Assembly: GCA_017307275.1 (NCBI GenBank) | Contig: JAFKFK010000046.1 | Span: 1-38,826, forward strand | Length of the DNA stretch: 38,826 nt | Source of the DNA: Alphaproteobacteria bacterium | Lineage (GTDB): Bacteria > Pseudomonadota > Alphaproteobacteria > Reyranellales > Reyranellaceae | Direction of reading: 5' to 3' | Part shown: positions 6,759 to 15,691 of the stretch, in pieces | Numbering within the stretch: position 1 is the first letter of the stretch | Layout: every line of letters begins with the position of its first letter | Notes under the pieces: model-generated | Told to the model about the DNA's origin: nothing | What the model saw: only the letters and a program-made list of their open reading frames with translations | Databases searched by the model: none | Program-made: the position numbers and the translations under genes

Positions 6759-8528
6759 CTAAAGCTTCTCGAGTTCATCGACGAAGCCGGAGATGACGCC
6801 CAGGCCCTTGTCCCAGAAGGCCGGGTCCGAAGCGTCGAGGCCGAAGGGGGCCAGCAGTTCCTTATGACGCTTCACACCGCCCGCCTTCAGCATGTCGAGA
6901 TACTTCGCCTGGAAGCCCTCGGGCTCGGCCTGGTAGGCGGCATAGAGCGAGTTCACCAGGCAATCGCCGAAGGCGTAGGCGTAGACATAGAACGGCGAAT
7001 GGATGAAGTGGCCGATATAGGACCAGTAGTATTTGTACTCGTCGTCGAAGGTGAAGGCCGGACCCAGGCTCTCCTTCTGCACCGCCATCCAGATCTCGCC
7101 GATCGCATCGGGCGTCAGCTCGCCCTCGCGCCGCGCCATGTGCAGGCGCGATTCGAAATCGTAGAAGGCGATCTGGCGGACCACCGTGTTCAGCATGTCC
7201 TCGACCTTGCCGGCCAGCATCGCCTTGCGCGTGGCCTTGTCGGGCGCGGTCTTGAGCAGCGACTGGAAGGTCAGCATCTCGCCGAACACCGAGGCCGTCT
7301 CGGCGAGCGTCAGCGGCGTGTCAGCCATCAGCGGGCCCTGCCCCGCCGCCAGCACCTGATGCACGCCATGGCCCAGCTCGTGCGCCAGCGTCATCACGTC
7401 CCGCACCTTGCCCTGGTAGTTCAGCAGCAGATAGGGATGCGCCGACGGCACCGTGGGATGGGCGAAGGCGCCCGGCGACTTGCCCGGCCGCGCCGGCGCG
7501 TCGATCCAGCCCGTGCCGAAGAACTTCTGTCCCACGTCGGCCAGCTCGGGCGAGAAGGCGCGATAGGCGTCGAGCACGATCTTCTCGGCCTCCGGCCACG
7601 GGATCGTGCGGTCGTCGTGCTCGGGCAGCGGCGCGTTGCGGTCCCAGTAGGGCATAGTCTCGACGCCGAACCACTTGGCCTTGAGCTTGTAGTAGCGGTG
7701 CGCGAGCTTCGGGTAGGCCGCCTTCACCGACTTGGCGAGCGCGTCCACCACCTCGTCCTCGACGACGTTGGCGAGGTTCATCGCCGACTGCGGCCGCGCA
7801 TACTTGCGCCAGCGGTCGTCGATCTCCTTGTCCTTGGCCAGCGTGTTCGTCACCAGCGAGAAGATCGCGATATTGTCGCCCTGCACCTTGCCGAACGACT
7901 TGGCGGCATCCTTGCGGATTTCGGGATCCTTGTTCGACAGCTTGTCGAGGATCTGCGGCTCGCTCAGCACCTCGTTGCGAAAGGGATAGCGCAGCCGCGC
8001 GATGGTCTCATCGAACAGGCGCGACCAGGCGGCGCGGCCGACGACATACTTCTCGTGCAGCGCCTTTTCGAGTTCGTCGGAGAGCTGGTGCGGGCGATAG
8101 ACGCGCAGGTCGCGCAGCCACGGTTCGTACTTCGCCAGCTCCGGCGCCTTCATCTTGGCCGCGAGGTCGGCGTCTTCGAGCTTGTTGATCTCCAGCCGGA
8201 AGAAGACGAGCTGCGAGCCGATGTCCGTCAGCTTCTCCGAGACGTTCTGCGAGAAGCGGCCGCGCTCGGCGTCGGCCATGTTCTGGGCATAGTAGAGCGA
8301 GGCATAGGAGCCGATGCGGCCCATCAGATCGGACAGACGCTCGTAGCGCGCGATGGCCCCGCCCAGCCCCTTGCCGTCGAGCGCCGCAATCTTGCCTTCA
8401 TATTCCCTGGCAAAGGCCGCCGCCTCGTCCGCCGCCCGCTTCAGATCGGCGTCGAGATCGGTCCCGGTCGGGCTCGAATAGAGATCGGCGAGGTTCCAGG
8501 TCGGCAGATCGCCCAGCACAGCGTTCAT
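6759..8528 (-). CDS. pepF: Oligoendopeptidase F (M3 family zinc peptidase)
   Basis: The 589-residue product contains the zinc site H383-E-L-G-H387 (HExxH) followed by the downstream glutamate region, and matches the length of the pepF/M3 family. These cytoplasmic metallopeptidases cleave short oligopeptides. The ATG at 8528 is preceded by AAGGAG at a normal distance; the open frame reaches 18 codons further but lacks a ribosome site there. Palindromic repeats flank the gene on both sides (6662-6751 and 8614-8690), so it is probably its own transcription unit. Confidence 0.92.
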   Translation of the reverse strand: MNAVLGDLPTWNLADLYSSPTGTDLDADLKRAADEAAAFAREYEGKIAALDGKGLGGAIARYERLSDLMGRIGSYASLYYAQNMADAERGRFSQNVSEKLTDIGSQLVFFRLEINKLEDADLAAKMKAPELAKYEPWLRDLRVYRPHQLSDELEKALHEKYVVGRAAWSRLFDETIARLRYPFRNEVLSEPQILDKLSNKDPEIRKDAAKSFGKVQGDNIAIFSLVTNTLAKDKEIDDRWRKYARPQSAMNLANVVEDEVVDALAKSVKAAYPKLAHRYYKLKAKWFGVETMPYWDRNAPLPEHDDRTIPWPEAEKIVLDAYRAFSPELADVGQKFFGTGWIDAPARPGKSPGAFAHPTVPSAHPYLLLNYQGKVRDVMTLAHELGHGVHQVLAAGQGPLMADTPLTLAETASVFGEMLTFQSLLKTAPDKATRKAMLAGKVEDMLNTVVRQIAFYDFESRLHMARREGELTPDAIGEIWMAVQKESLGPAFTFDDEYKYYWSYIGHFIHSPFYVYAYAFGDCLVNSLYAAYQAEPEGFQAKYLDMLKAGGVKRHKELLAPFGLDASDPAFWDKGLGVISGFVDELEKL

Positions 8529-8613
8529 TCGGCAAGACTCCTTGATCCCCTCCGATATCGGGGTGCAATGCGGCAACGTCAAGGAACCGCTGGGGGCGCG
8601 AGCATTGCCTTTC

Positions 8614-8690
8614 TGTCATCCTGAGCGCAGCGAAGGATCTCATGCCCGTGGCAAGCGGCGATGAGGTCCTTCGCTACGCTCAGGACGACA
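8614..8690. repeat. Dispersed long palindrome, family A copy 2
   Basis: Left arm 8614-8643 and right arm 8661-8690 are 30-bp inverted repeats with a few mismatches, separated by 17 bp. It lies between the pepF start and the end of the epimerase gene. Confidence 0.85.
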
Positions 8691-8700
8691 AAAGAAGGCG

Positions 8701-9672
8701 CTACAGACGATTGTAGCTCTTGAACCAATCCACGAAGAGCGGGATGCCCTCTTCCACCGTCACTTTGGGGGACCAGCCGAGGTCGCGGGTGGTGGCGGAG
8801 ATGTCGGCCGCTGTCTCCTGCATGTCGCCGGCTTCGCCGGGCTTCAGTTCGATATTGGCCGATTTGCCCAGCGCCTGCTCGAACAGGGAGATGATGTGGC
8901 GGATGTCCACGCTTCTGGTGGCGCCGAGATTGTAGAGGCGGTGCGCGACCTCTGCCGGCGGATGATCCAGTGCAGCAATCGTGCCGGTCGCGATCTCGTC
9001 GATGTAGGTGAAGTCGCGCTTGATCTTGCCCATGTGATAGAGCGGGATCGTCTTTCCCTCGTGGATCGCGCGGGCAAAGATGTACGGCGACATGTCGGGC
9101 CGGCCCCACGGCCCGTAGACCGTGAAGTAGCGCAGGCCGGTCGCGCGCATCCCGTATTGATGCACATAGGTCTCGACCATCAGCTCGTCGGCACGCTTGG
9201 TCGCGGCATAGAGCGATTCGGGATGGTTCACCGGATCGTCGGCCGAGAACGGCAGCTTGGAATTGCCGCCATAGACCGACGAGGACGAGGCATAGACGAA
9301 GTTCTTCAGCCCCTCGCCCAGACCGCGCGCCAGTTCCAGCATCACGAGCTGGCCCATCACGTTGGTCTGCACGTAGATGTAGGGATCGACCTTGGAATGG
9401 CGCACGCCGGGCTGGGCCGCGAGATGCACGATGCGGTCGACATCCGGATGCTGTTCGGCCAGCGCCGCCATGGCGTCGCGGTCGGCGACGTCGGCATCGA
9501 GGAAGGTGAATCCCGCCGTCTCGCGTAAGGGCTTCAGCCGCGCGAACTTGAGCACCGGATCGTAGTACGGGCTGAAATTGTCGACGCCCACCACCGCCTC
9601 GCCGCGCGCCAGCAGACGCTGCGCGACCTGCGAGCCAATGAAACCGGCGACACCTGTGACGAGAACGGACAT
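8701..9672 (-). CDS. UDP-glucuronate 4-epimerase-like SDR
   Basis: The 323-residue product shows G-V-A-G-F-I-G at residues 7-13 for NAD binding, serines at 129-132, and Y155-xxx-K159 (YAATK). The V-Y-G-P-W-G-R-P-D-M segment is typical of UDP-glucuronate 4-epimerases (LpsL/CapI type), which make UDP-galacturonate for surface polysaccharide or lipid A. UDP-glucose 4-epimerase activity is the main alternative. It is monocistronic in appearance: a palindrome lies downstream and a 187-bp divergent intergenic region lies upstream. Confidence 0.85.
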   Translation of the reverse strand: MSVLVTGVAGFIGSQVAQRLLARGEAVVGVDNFSPYYDPVLKFARLKPLRETAGFTFLDADVADRDAMAALAEQHPDVDRIVHLAAQPGVRHSKVDPYIYVQTNVMGQLVMLELARGLGEGLKNFVYASSSSVYGGNSKLPFSADDPVNHPESLYAATKRADELMVETYVHQYGMRATGLRYFTVYGPWGRPDMSPYIFARAIHEGKTIPLYHMGKIKRDFTYIDEIATGTIAALDHPPAEVAHRLYNLGATRSVDIRHIISLFEQALGKSANIELKPGEAGDMQETAADISATTRDLGWSPKVTVEEGIPLFVDWFKSYNRL

Positions 9673-9799
9673 GCGGGGCGACGCTTACAACATTTCGCCT
9701 AAACCTGACACCGTGAAACGCCTCGCCGCGAAAGGCCGCAGCGGACAGCGGAAAACGTCTTTATTATCGGCCACCTGCGATGCTGCTTGGCAGTGACAA

Positions 9800-9813
9800 G
9801 TAACTTTCGTTAC
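9800..9813. promoter_or_regulatory. Short inverted repeat in the divergent promoter region
   Basis: GTAAC-TTTC-GTTAC is a perfect 5-bp inverted repeat with a 4-bp spacer. It lies 46 bp before the start of the indolepyruvate oxidoreductase. It could be an operator; five base pairs is weak evidence. Confidence 0.3.
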
Positions 9814-9859
9814 CGTTCGCCGACAAGAAGTCTGAGACCAAGAATTCAGGGAGGTTGCC

Positions 9860-12800
9860 ATGCCCCAAGCGGTGACCCTGGACGACAAGTACGTTCTGGA
9901 AAGCGGTCGCGTCTATCTCACCGGCACGCAGGCGCTGGTGCGCCTGCCGATGATGCAGCGACAGCGCGACCTCGCTGCCGGCCTCAACACGGCAGGCTAC
10001 ATTTCCGGCTATCGCGGCTCGCCGCTCGGCGCCTTCGACCAGGCGCTGTGGCAGGCCAAGAAGTTCATCAAGAAACACCACATCGAATTCCAGCCCGGCA
10101 CCAACGAGGACCTGGCCGCGACCGCGCTGTGGGGCACGCAGCAGATCCATCTCTTCCCCGGCGCGCGCTACGACGGCGTGTTCGGCATCTGGTACGGCAA
10201 GGGGCCTGGCGTCGACCGCTCCGGCGATGCGCTGAAGCATGCGAACTATGCCGGCACGTCCAAGCATGGCGGCGTGGTCGCGCTGGCGGGCGACGACCAT
10301 ATCGCCAAGTCCTCGACGACGGCGCACCAGAGCGAGCCGGCGCTGATCGCGGCCGGCATTCCGGTGCTGCACGCGGCGTCGGTGCAGGAGTATCTCGACT
10401 TCGGCCTGCATGCCTTCGCCATGTCGCGCTACTCGGGCCTGTGGATCGGCTTCAAGGTGCTGAACGAGACGGTCGATTCCTCGGCCTCGGTGCATATCGA
10501 TCCGCACCGCATCGTCACGCAGATTCCAACTGACTTCGTGCTGCCGCCCGACGGGCTGCATATCCGCTGGCCCGACGACTGGGCGGGACAGGAGCGCCGC
10601 GTCGTCAACATCCGCCAGCCCGCCGCCCTCGCCTACTGGCGTGCCAACAAGCTCGACCGGTTGATGATGGGCCGGCCGGATGCGCGCTTCGGCATCATGA
10701 CGGTCGGCAAGTCCTATCTCGACGTGCGTCAGGCGCTCGACGAGCTGGGCATCGACGACGCGGAGGCCGAGCGCATCGGGCTCGCCATCTACAAGGTCGG
10801 CATGGTCTGGCCGCTCGAAACCGAAGGCGCGATGGCCTTTGCCACCGGCAAGCGCGAGATCCTCGTCGTCGAGGAGAAGCAGCCGGTGATCGAGCAGCAG
10901 CTCAAGAACGCGCTGTTCAACGCCCCGGCCGACCGCCGCCCCGTCGTCGTCGGCAAGGTCGACGAGCGCGGCCAGAAGCTCCTGAAGCTCGAAGGCGAGC
11001 TGTCGCCAGCCGAGATCGCCGCCGTCATCGTGGCGCGCTTCGGCCTCGACGCCTTCGGCGATGCCACCAAGCAACGCTTCGAGGCGCTGAAGCGCCGCGC
11101 CGCTCGCCAAGTGCGCAACGAGGCGGGGCTGGCGCGCGTCCCCTACTTCTGCTCCGGCTGCCCGCACAACAGTTCGACCAAGCTGCCGGACGGCTCGATG
11201 GGCATGGCCGGCATCGGCTGCCACACACTCGCCATCGGCATGGAGCGCAATACCAAGACCTTCACGCACATGGGCGCCGAGGGCGCGTCGTGGGTCGGCG
11301 CCAGCCACTTCACCGACATGCCGCACGTCTTCCAGAACTTGGGCGACGGCACCTATTTCCATTCCGGCTATCTCGCGCTGCGCCACGCCATCGCGACCAA
11401 CACAAACATTACCTACAAGATCCTCTACAACGACGCCGTCGCCATGACCGGCGGCCAGCCGCACGACGGCGACGTGCATCCCTGGACGATCAGCCAGCAG
11501 GTCCATGCCGAGGGCGTGCGCCGCATCGCGCTGGTGAGCGACGACCCGCACAAGTATCCGCTGGGCACCCACTGGGCGCCGGGCGTGAGCTTCCATCACC
11601 GCGACCAGCTCGACGACGTGCAGCGCGAGCTGCGCGAATGGAAGGGCGTGTCGGTCCTGATCTACGACCAGACCTGCGCTGCCGAAAAGCGCCGCCGCCG
11701 CAAGCGCGGCACCTTCCCCGATCCCAACCGCCGCGCCTTCATCAATGAGGCCGTGTGCGAGGGCTGCGGCGACTGCTCGACGCAATCGAACTGCCTCTCC
11801 GTCGTGCCGCAGGAAACCGAGTTCGGCCGCAAGCGCGCCATCGACCAGTCGTCCTGCAACAAGGACTTCTCCTGCCTGAAAGGCTTCTGCCCCTCCTTCG
11901 TCACGGTCGAGGGCGGCAGCCTGCGCAAGGGCAAGGTCGCGGCCAAGAAGAAGACCGCGGAGCCAGCGCAAGAACCGGCCCTGCCGGCCGCGCCGTCGCT
12001 GCCGTCGGTCGAGGCGAAGCCCTATGGCGTGCTGATCACCGGCATCGGTGGCACGGGCGTCGTCACCATCGGCGCCATCATGGGCATGGCCGCGCACATC
12101 GAGGGCAAGGGCGCGACGGTGCTCGACCAGCTCGGCATGGCGCAGAAAGGCGGCGCGGTGATCAGCCATGTCCGCATCGGCGCCACGCCCGAAGTGCTGC
12201 ATGCGATGCGGCTGGGCGCCGGTGGCGCCAACCTGCTGCTGGGCTGCGACCTCGTCGTCAGTGCCAGCGCCGATGCCCTGGCACGGCTGGAGCCCGGCCT
12301 GTCGAAGGCCGTGGTCAACACGCACGAGACCATCACCGGCGAATTCACGCGCCGTCCCGACCTCGCCTTCCCGGCCAACACGCTGAAACTCTCGGTCGAG
12401 GCCGCGGCCGGCGCCGATGCCGTGGACTTCCTCGACGCCACCGGCATCGCCACGGGCCTGATGGGCGATTCGATCGCCACCAACATGTTCGTGCTGGGCT
12501 ATGCCTACCAGAAGGGCCTGGTGCCGCTGGGCCACGCCGCCATCGAACAGGCCATCGAGCTGAACGGTGCGGCGGTACCGATGAACCTCGCCGCCTTCCG
12601 CTGGGGCCGCCGCGCCGCCGCCGACCGCGCGTCGGTCGAGCTGCTCGTCGCGCCCAAGGACAAGGACAATGTCGTGCGCCTCGCGCCGCGCCTCTCGACG
12701 ACGCTCGAAGAGATCGTGGCGGCGCGGACGAAGCATCTCACCGGCTACCAGAACGCAGCCCTTGCCCAGCGCTACGCGGCCCTGGTCGAGAAGGTGCGCG

Positions 12801-13360
12801 TCGCCGAACAGCTCAAGGGTGGCGGCAAGACTGGTCTCGCCGAAGCCGTGGCGCGCTATTACGCCAAGCTGCTCTCCTACAAGGACGAGTACGAAGTGGC
12901 GCGGCTCTACAGCGAGGCGGCGTTCCAGGCGAAGCTCGGCCAGCAGTTCGAGGGCGACTACAAGCTCAAGTTCCACCTCGCCCCGCCGCTGTTCGCCCAG
13001 CGCGATCCGCAGACCGGCCACCTGATCAAGCAGGAGTTCGGGAGCTGGATGCTGCCGGCCTTCCGCCTGCTGGCGAAGCTCAAGGGCCTGCGCGGCACCG
13101 CCTTCGATCCGTTCGGCCGCACCGAGGAGCGCAAGACGGAGCGCCGCCTGATCGCCGACTACGAAACGCTGATCGACGAACTGCTGCAGAGCCTTACGCC
13201 GCAGAACCACGCGCTCGCGATCAAGCTCGCCGCGATCCCCGACGACATCCGCGGCTACGGCCACATCAAGGACGCCAACCTCGCCAAGGCCAAGCGCAAG
13301 GAAGCCGAGCTGCTCGGCCAGTGGCGCAATCCCGAAGCGATGAAGGCGGCAGCGGAGTGA
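9860..13360 (+). CDS. Indolepyruvate:ferredoxin oxidoreductase, fused alpha-gamma type
   Basis: The product is 1166 residues. The first ~700 correspond to the thiamine-diphosphate alpha part, with C-S-G-C-P-H-N near residue 431 and a cysteine-rich cluster beginning C-E-G-C-G-D-C near residue 633 for iron-sulfur binding. From about residue 720 a gamma-type domain follows (G-I-G-G-T-G-V-V-T-I-G), and a C-terminal helical domain ends the chain. The family oxidatively decarboxylates aryl 2-oxo acids such as indolepyruvate to acyl-CoA, passing electrons to ferredoxin or another carrier. The ATG at 9860 has GGGAGG upstream. It stands alone with no separate iorA/iorB. Substrate is inferred from family. 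Confidence 0.9.
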   Translation: MPQAVTLDDKYVLESGRVYLTGTQALVRLPMMQRQRDLAAGLNTAGYISGYRGSPLGAFDQALWQAKKFIKKHHIEFQPGTNEDLAATALWGTQQIHLFPGARYDGVFGIWYGKGPGVDRSGDALKHANYAGTSKHGGVVALAGDDHIAKSSTTAHQSEPALIAAGIPVLHAASVQEYLDFGLHAFAMSRYSGLWIGFKVLNETVDSSASVHIDPHRIVTQIPTDFVLPPDGLHIRWPDDWAGQERRVVNIRQPAALAYWRANKLDRLMMGRPDARFGIMTVGKSYLDVRQALDELGIDDAEAERIGLAIYKVGMVWPLETEGAMAFATGKREILVVEEKQPVIEQQLKNALFNAPADRRPVVVGKVDERGQKLLKLEGELSPAEIAAVIVARFGLDAFGDATKQRFEALKRRAARQVRNEAGLARVPYFCSGCPHNSSTKLPDGSMGMAGIGCHTLAIGMERNTKTFTHMGAEGASWVGASHFTDMPHVFQNLGDGTYFHSGYLALRHAIATNTNITYKILYNDAVAMTGGQPHDGDVHPWTISQQVHAEGVRRIALVSDDPHKYPLGTHWAPGVSFHHRDQLDDVQRELREWKGVSVLIYDQTCAAEKRRRRKRGTFPDPNRRAFINEAVCEGCGDCSTQSNCLSVVPQETEFGRKRAIDQSSCNKDFSCLKGFCPSFVTVEGGSLRKGKVAAKKKTAEPAQEPALPAAPSLPSVEAKPYGVLITGIGGTGVVTIGAIMGMAAHIEGKGATVLDQLGMAQKGGAVISHVRIGATPEVLHAMRLGAGGANLLLGCDLVVSASADALARLEPGLSKAVVNTHETITGEFTRRPDLAFPANTLKLSVEAAAGADAVDFLDATGIATGLMGDSIATNMFVLGYAYQKGLVPLGHAAIEQAIELNGAAVPMNLAAFRWGRRAAADRASVELLVAPKDKDNVVRLAPRLSTTLEEIVAARTKHLTGYQNAALAQRYAALVEKVRVAEQLKGGGKTGLAEAVARYYAKLLSYKDEYEVARLYSEAAFQAKLGQQFEGDYKLKFHLAPPLFAQRDPQTGHLIKQEFGSWMLPAFRLLAKLKGLRGTAFDPFGRTEERKTERRLIADYETLIDELLQSLTPQNHALAIKLAAIPDDIRGYGHIKDANLAKAKRKEAELLGQWRNPEAMKAAAE

Positions 13361-13395
13361 TTATGGCGCTGCAGCCGGCGATGCGTTGCAGACAC

Positions 13396-14100
13396 TCATC
13401 GCCAATGCTCCGCTATCACTTCGTGCAGAATGGAATTCAATGCTTCCGGTCTCTCCAAAGGTACGTAGTGGCCGCACTCAGGGATGACGTGAAGACGGCC
13501 ATGTGGGGCTAGATCAGCTTGCTTGGCGCTCGTGCCGGGGCCGGGAGCTGTGTCCTCTGAACCAGTGACCACGATGACCGGCCGAGAAAAAGTCGAAAGG
13601 AACTGGTCGCGGCTCGGGCGGCTATGGAAAACGGTTACACCTCGAGCGACGACGTCGGGCGACTGAAGAAGCGCGATACGCTTTGCTTCGTTGATCACAT
13701 GGGAAGAGGTTTTCCTGGAAAACAGCGGCTCCCATAGATTTCGCCATGCTGCCTCCAAGCCCTTTTCGTGGATGATTTCGAGAGCAGAGGCGTGAAGATC
13801 GGGATCGGGCCTGTGATTGGCTTTAGTTCCGATAAGGACCAGAGAAGCTACCCGGTTGGGTGCAAGAGCCGCGACCTCCAAGGCGCACGATCCTCCAACT
13901 GAGCAGCCAACGACGATAAGGCGATTACCTTTTACGAGTTTCAGGGCTTCGCTCGCCCAGGCCTCGATGCGATCGCCCAGGGAGTAAAGCGTTGGTGCAT
14001 AAGTTGCGCCCTCCGGAAGGAGTTCCATCTGTTTGGCCCACATGGAACCATCCAGCGGCAGCGCATGTAAGAGCAGCAACTCCGGGCTTTCATTGGTCAT
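13396..14100 (-). CDS. Alpha/beta hydrolase
   Basis: The 234-residue product has the nucleophile elbow G-C-S-V-G-G (GxSxG), the early L-L-L-L-H-A-L oxyanion segment, and a late G-H-Y-V-P-L motif with the catalytic histidine. There is no signal peptide, so it is cytoplasmic. Substrate unknown. I preferred the ATG at 14100; a GTG at 14124 would add eight residues, and neither has a clear ribosome site. The gene and its upstream region look less GC-rich than the neighbours, with more A/T at third positions, which suggests recent acquisition. It converges on the indolepyruvate oxidoreductase gene. Confidence 0.75.
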   Translation of the reverse strand: MTNESPELLLLHALPLDGSMWAKQMELLPEGATYAPTLYSLGDRIEAWASEALKLVKGNRLIVVGCSVGGSCALEVAALAPNRVASLVLIGTKANHRPDPDLHASALEIIHEKGLEAAWRNLWEPLFSRKTSSHVINEAKRIALLQSPDVVARGVTVFHSRPSRDQFLSTFSRPVIVVTGSEDTAPGPGTSAKQADLAPHGRLHVIPECGHYVPLERPEALNSILHEVIAEHWR

Positions 14101-14316
14101 CGTGCAAACGCCCGTACAGGACACTGTTTCTGCAAGAAGTTACCAATCTCTCAGGGACAAGATTACCCGCAGAGGTGAGGAATTGGGCGTAACTCCCTAG
14201 ATTCCATGACATAGCTACCGTCTTGCCTCGAAACCGCCGCGCGGATTTGGTGTGGATTGGTGGGCTTACTTGCTGTAGGCCCTTTCGACCTCAGCTTTTC
14301 GCCAGAAGGACTTTCG

Positions 14317-14778
14317 ATGGCATCGGTTCGGTACTCGGTCTTGGCGGCTGGCCTGCTCACCCTCGGCCTGTCGGCCTGCGCTGGTTACGAGTTCGCGCCC
14401 TTCGGGATCGAGAACCCGACCAACCAGGCGATCAACCGGGCCTACAAGGACCGCGATGCCTGCCTGACCGCGCAGGTGAACGGCAACGGCTCGGATGCGC
14501 ACGCCGCGGCGGCCGCCTGCCAGCCGCAGATCCGAAAGCTCGACAGCGTCACCAACCCGCATCGCGATGCCGCGGTGACGGCGGCGATCCACCAGGATTC
14601 CGAATTCAGGGCGACGCGCTATGCCAGCCTCGCCCGCCCGGCAGCCACCAGCAGCCCCACGGCCGTGGCTCAGCCGCCCGTGCAGCCTGCCGTGCAGGCG
14701 CCCGCCCCGCTGACGGCCCAGGGCCAGCCGGCCGAGGCGCCCCTGCCCTACATGCCGCTGATTGCATCGCCGCAGTAG
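14317..14778 (+). CDS. Lipoprotein with Ala/Pro-rich C-terminus
   Basis: The 153-residue product begins with a signal ending L-S-A-C, a lipobox with cysteine at about residue 21. A conserved-looking core follows (NQAINRAYKDRDACL to EFRATRYASLARP), then a disordered Pro/Ala/Gln tail. The ATG at 14317 is preceded by AGAAGGA; the open frame extends 20 codons further upstream without a ribosome site. Function unknown; an outer- or inner-membrane-anchored periplasmic protein is inferred. Confidence 0.72.
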   Translation: MASVRYSVLAAGLLTLGLSACAGYEFAPFGIENPTNQAINRAYKDRDACLTAQVNGNGSDAHAAAAACQPQIRKLDSVTNPHRDAAVTAAIHQDSEFRATRYASLARPAATSSPTAVAQPPVQPAVQAPAPLTAQGQPAEAPLPYMPLIASPQ

Positions 14779-14804
14779 CCGACGGCCGGTCGTGGCTGGC
14801 ATGC

Positions 14805-14848
14805 TGGCCATCCCCATGTTGGCCACCCCCATATTGGCCGCCCCATGA
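14805..14848 (+). repeat. Three imperfect 15-bp repeats reaching into a start codon
   Basis: Units TGGCCATCCCCATGT (14805-14819), TGGCCACCCCCATAT (14820-14834) and TGGCCGCCCCATGA (14835-14848) follow each other directly. The ATG of the next gene (14845) is inside the third unit. Confidence 0.7.
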
Positions 14849-15108
14849 CGACCTCACCAGCTTCGCGGCGCCAGAGCTTCACTTACGACGGGCGCGCGCT
14901 CGAAATCCGGGTGGTGTTCAGCGACGAAAACTGGACGACCTGGGTCTACGAAGACGGCCACCATCTCGCCGCCGTCGGCTCGGTCGAGCACAGCACTGTC
15001 GATGAGGGCGTTGTGCAGGGCACCGACGTCATCGGCGAACTGATCGAGGCTTCCGTGTCGGAAGTGCTGGCCGGCGACATCGAACTGCCACCGCGTAAGG
15101 CTCCCTAG
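14845..15108 (+). CDS. Small hypothetical protein, 87 residues
   Basis: The product is acidic and soluble, with no signal peptide or membrane span. It opens SFTYDGRALEIRVVF, and W-T-T-W-V-Y-E-D-G follows; these look like two beta strands of a compact domain. I do not recognise the family. No Shine-Dalgarno sequence precedes the ATG at 14845; instead the start is embedded in the repeats at 14805-14848. Codon use agrees with a real gene. Its TAG overlaps the stop of the convergent broken gene (15105) by 4 bp. Confidence 0.6.
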   Translation: MTTSPASRRQSFTYDGRALEIRVVFSDENWTTWVYEDGHHLAAVGSVEHSTVDEGVVQGTDVIGELIEASVSEVLAGDIELPPRKAP

Positions 15109-15247
15109 ATACTTCGTCCCGGCATCTGGACGTCGAGCTGCGCGCAGGCGCGTTCGACCGCGTGGCGCTCGACACCGGCTTTCAGTGCCCGGCGGCGTGT
15201 TGGTCGAGGTCGCGACCCAGCGCCGCCAGCATGCCGCCCGCCTTCAT
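15105..15247 (-). pseudogene. Small gene broken by one apparent frameshift
   Basis: From an ATG at 15247 the frame reads MKAGGMLAALGRDLDQHAAGH and stops. In the next frame a coherent continuation reads ALKAGVERHAVERACAQLD and ends at 15105. Joining them requires one missing base near 15185-15195. The ATG overlaps the stop of the upstream broken gene (ATGA at 15244-15247), as in coupled operon genes. Family unknown. True decay or a sequence error are both possible. Confidence 0.5.
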
Positions 15248-15619
15248 CTCGTCCGCCGAGGCAACTGGACCCAGCCGACGACGAGGACGCCGACAGCGGT
15301 CAGGAGCGTCGGCGGCGCGGCCTGAAACGGGACCGCCTCGGGGTACTCGCGCAGTAACGCTCCCAGTCGGCGGCGCCTACAGACCAGCGCGCGACGACAT
15401 CCGTGCCCGCCAGCATGCCGCCCGCCCCCGCGCCGCGAGCAGCGTCGCCGGAACGAAATACGCGGACGCCAGAAGCAGGGTAAAGCCGATCACGCCGACG
15501 CCCATCGTAAGCGCGGACTCTTCCGGACCCAGCCGCTCGGAGATCGCAAGCCAGAACAGCAATGCGCCTGCGCCAAGGGCGATCAGCGCACAGCCGAGTT
15601 TGCGCGTCGGATTGCGCAT
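15244..15619 (-). pseudogene. Small membrane protein gene broken by two apparent frameshifts
   Basis: Three consecutive frames form one plausible protein. From ATG 15619 it reads MRNPTRKLGCALIALGAGAL with two hydrophobic spans to about 15430. It then shifts near the G-run at about 15425-15435 into AGTDVVARWSVGAADWERY. It shifts again near 15362 into REYPEAVPFQAAPPTLLTAV, including a third hydrophobic span, and stops at 15244. Each junction is consistent with loss of one base. The layout (two spans, a soluble V-x-R-W...W-x-R-Y segment, one span) suggests a membrane protein of about 125 residues. The ancestral family is not identified. Confidence 0.6.
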
Positions 15620-15691
15620 CGGTCATTTTCTCGTGCGATGATTCACCATCGCGACCGCAAGGCCGGCCCGGAGAGCCGCCGTGATCCCGCG

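Noticed and set aside
5205..8624. An 1139-codon plus-strand open frame across ABC1 kinase and pepF.
   Set aside because: It is low-complexity His/Arg/Gly-rich antisense sequence spanning two recognised minus-strand genes and a repeat.
9764..13264. A 1166-codon open frame antisense to the indolepyruvate oxidoreductase.
   Set aside because: It mirrors the codon pattern of the plus-strand gene, has no family sequence, and GC-rich coding strands often leave the antisense frame open.
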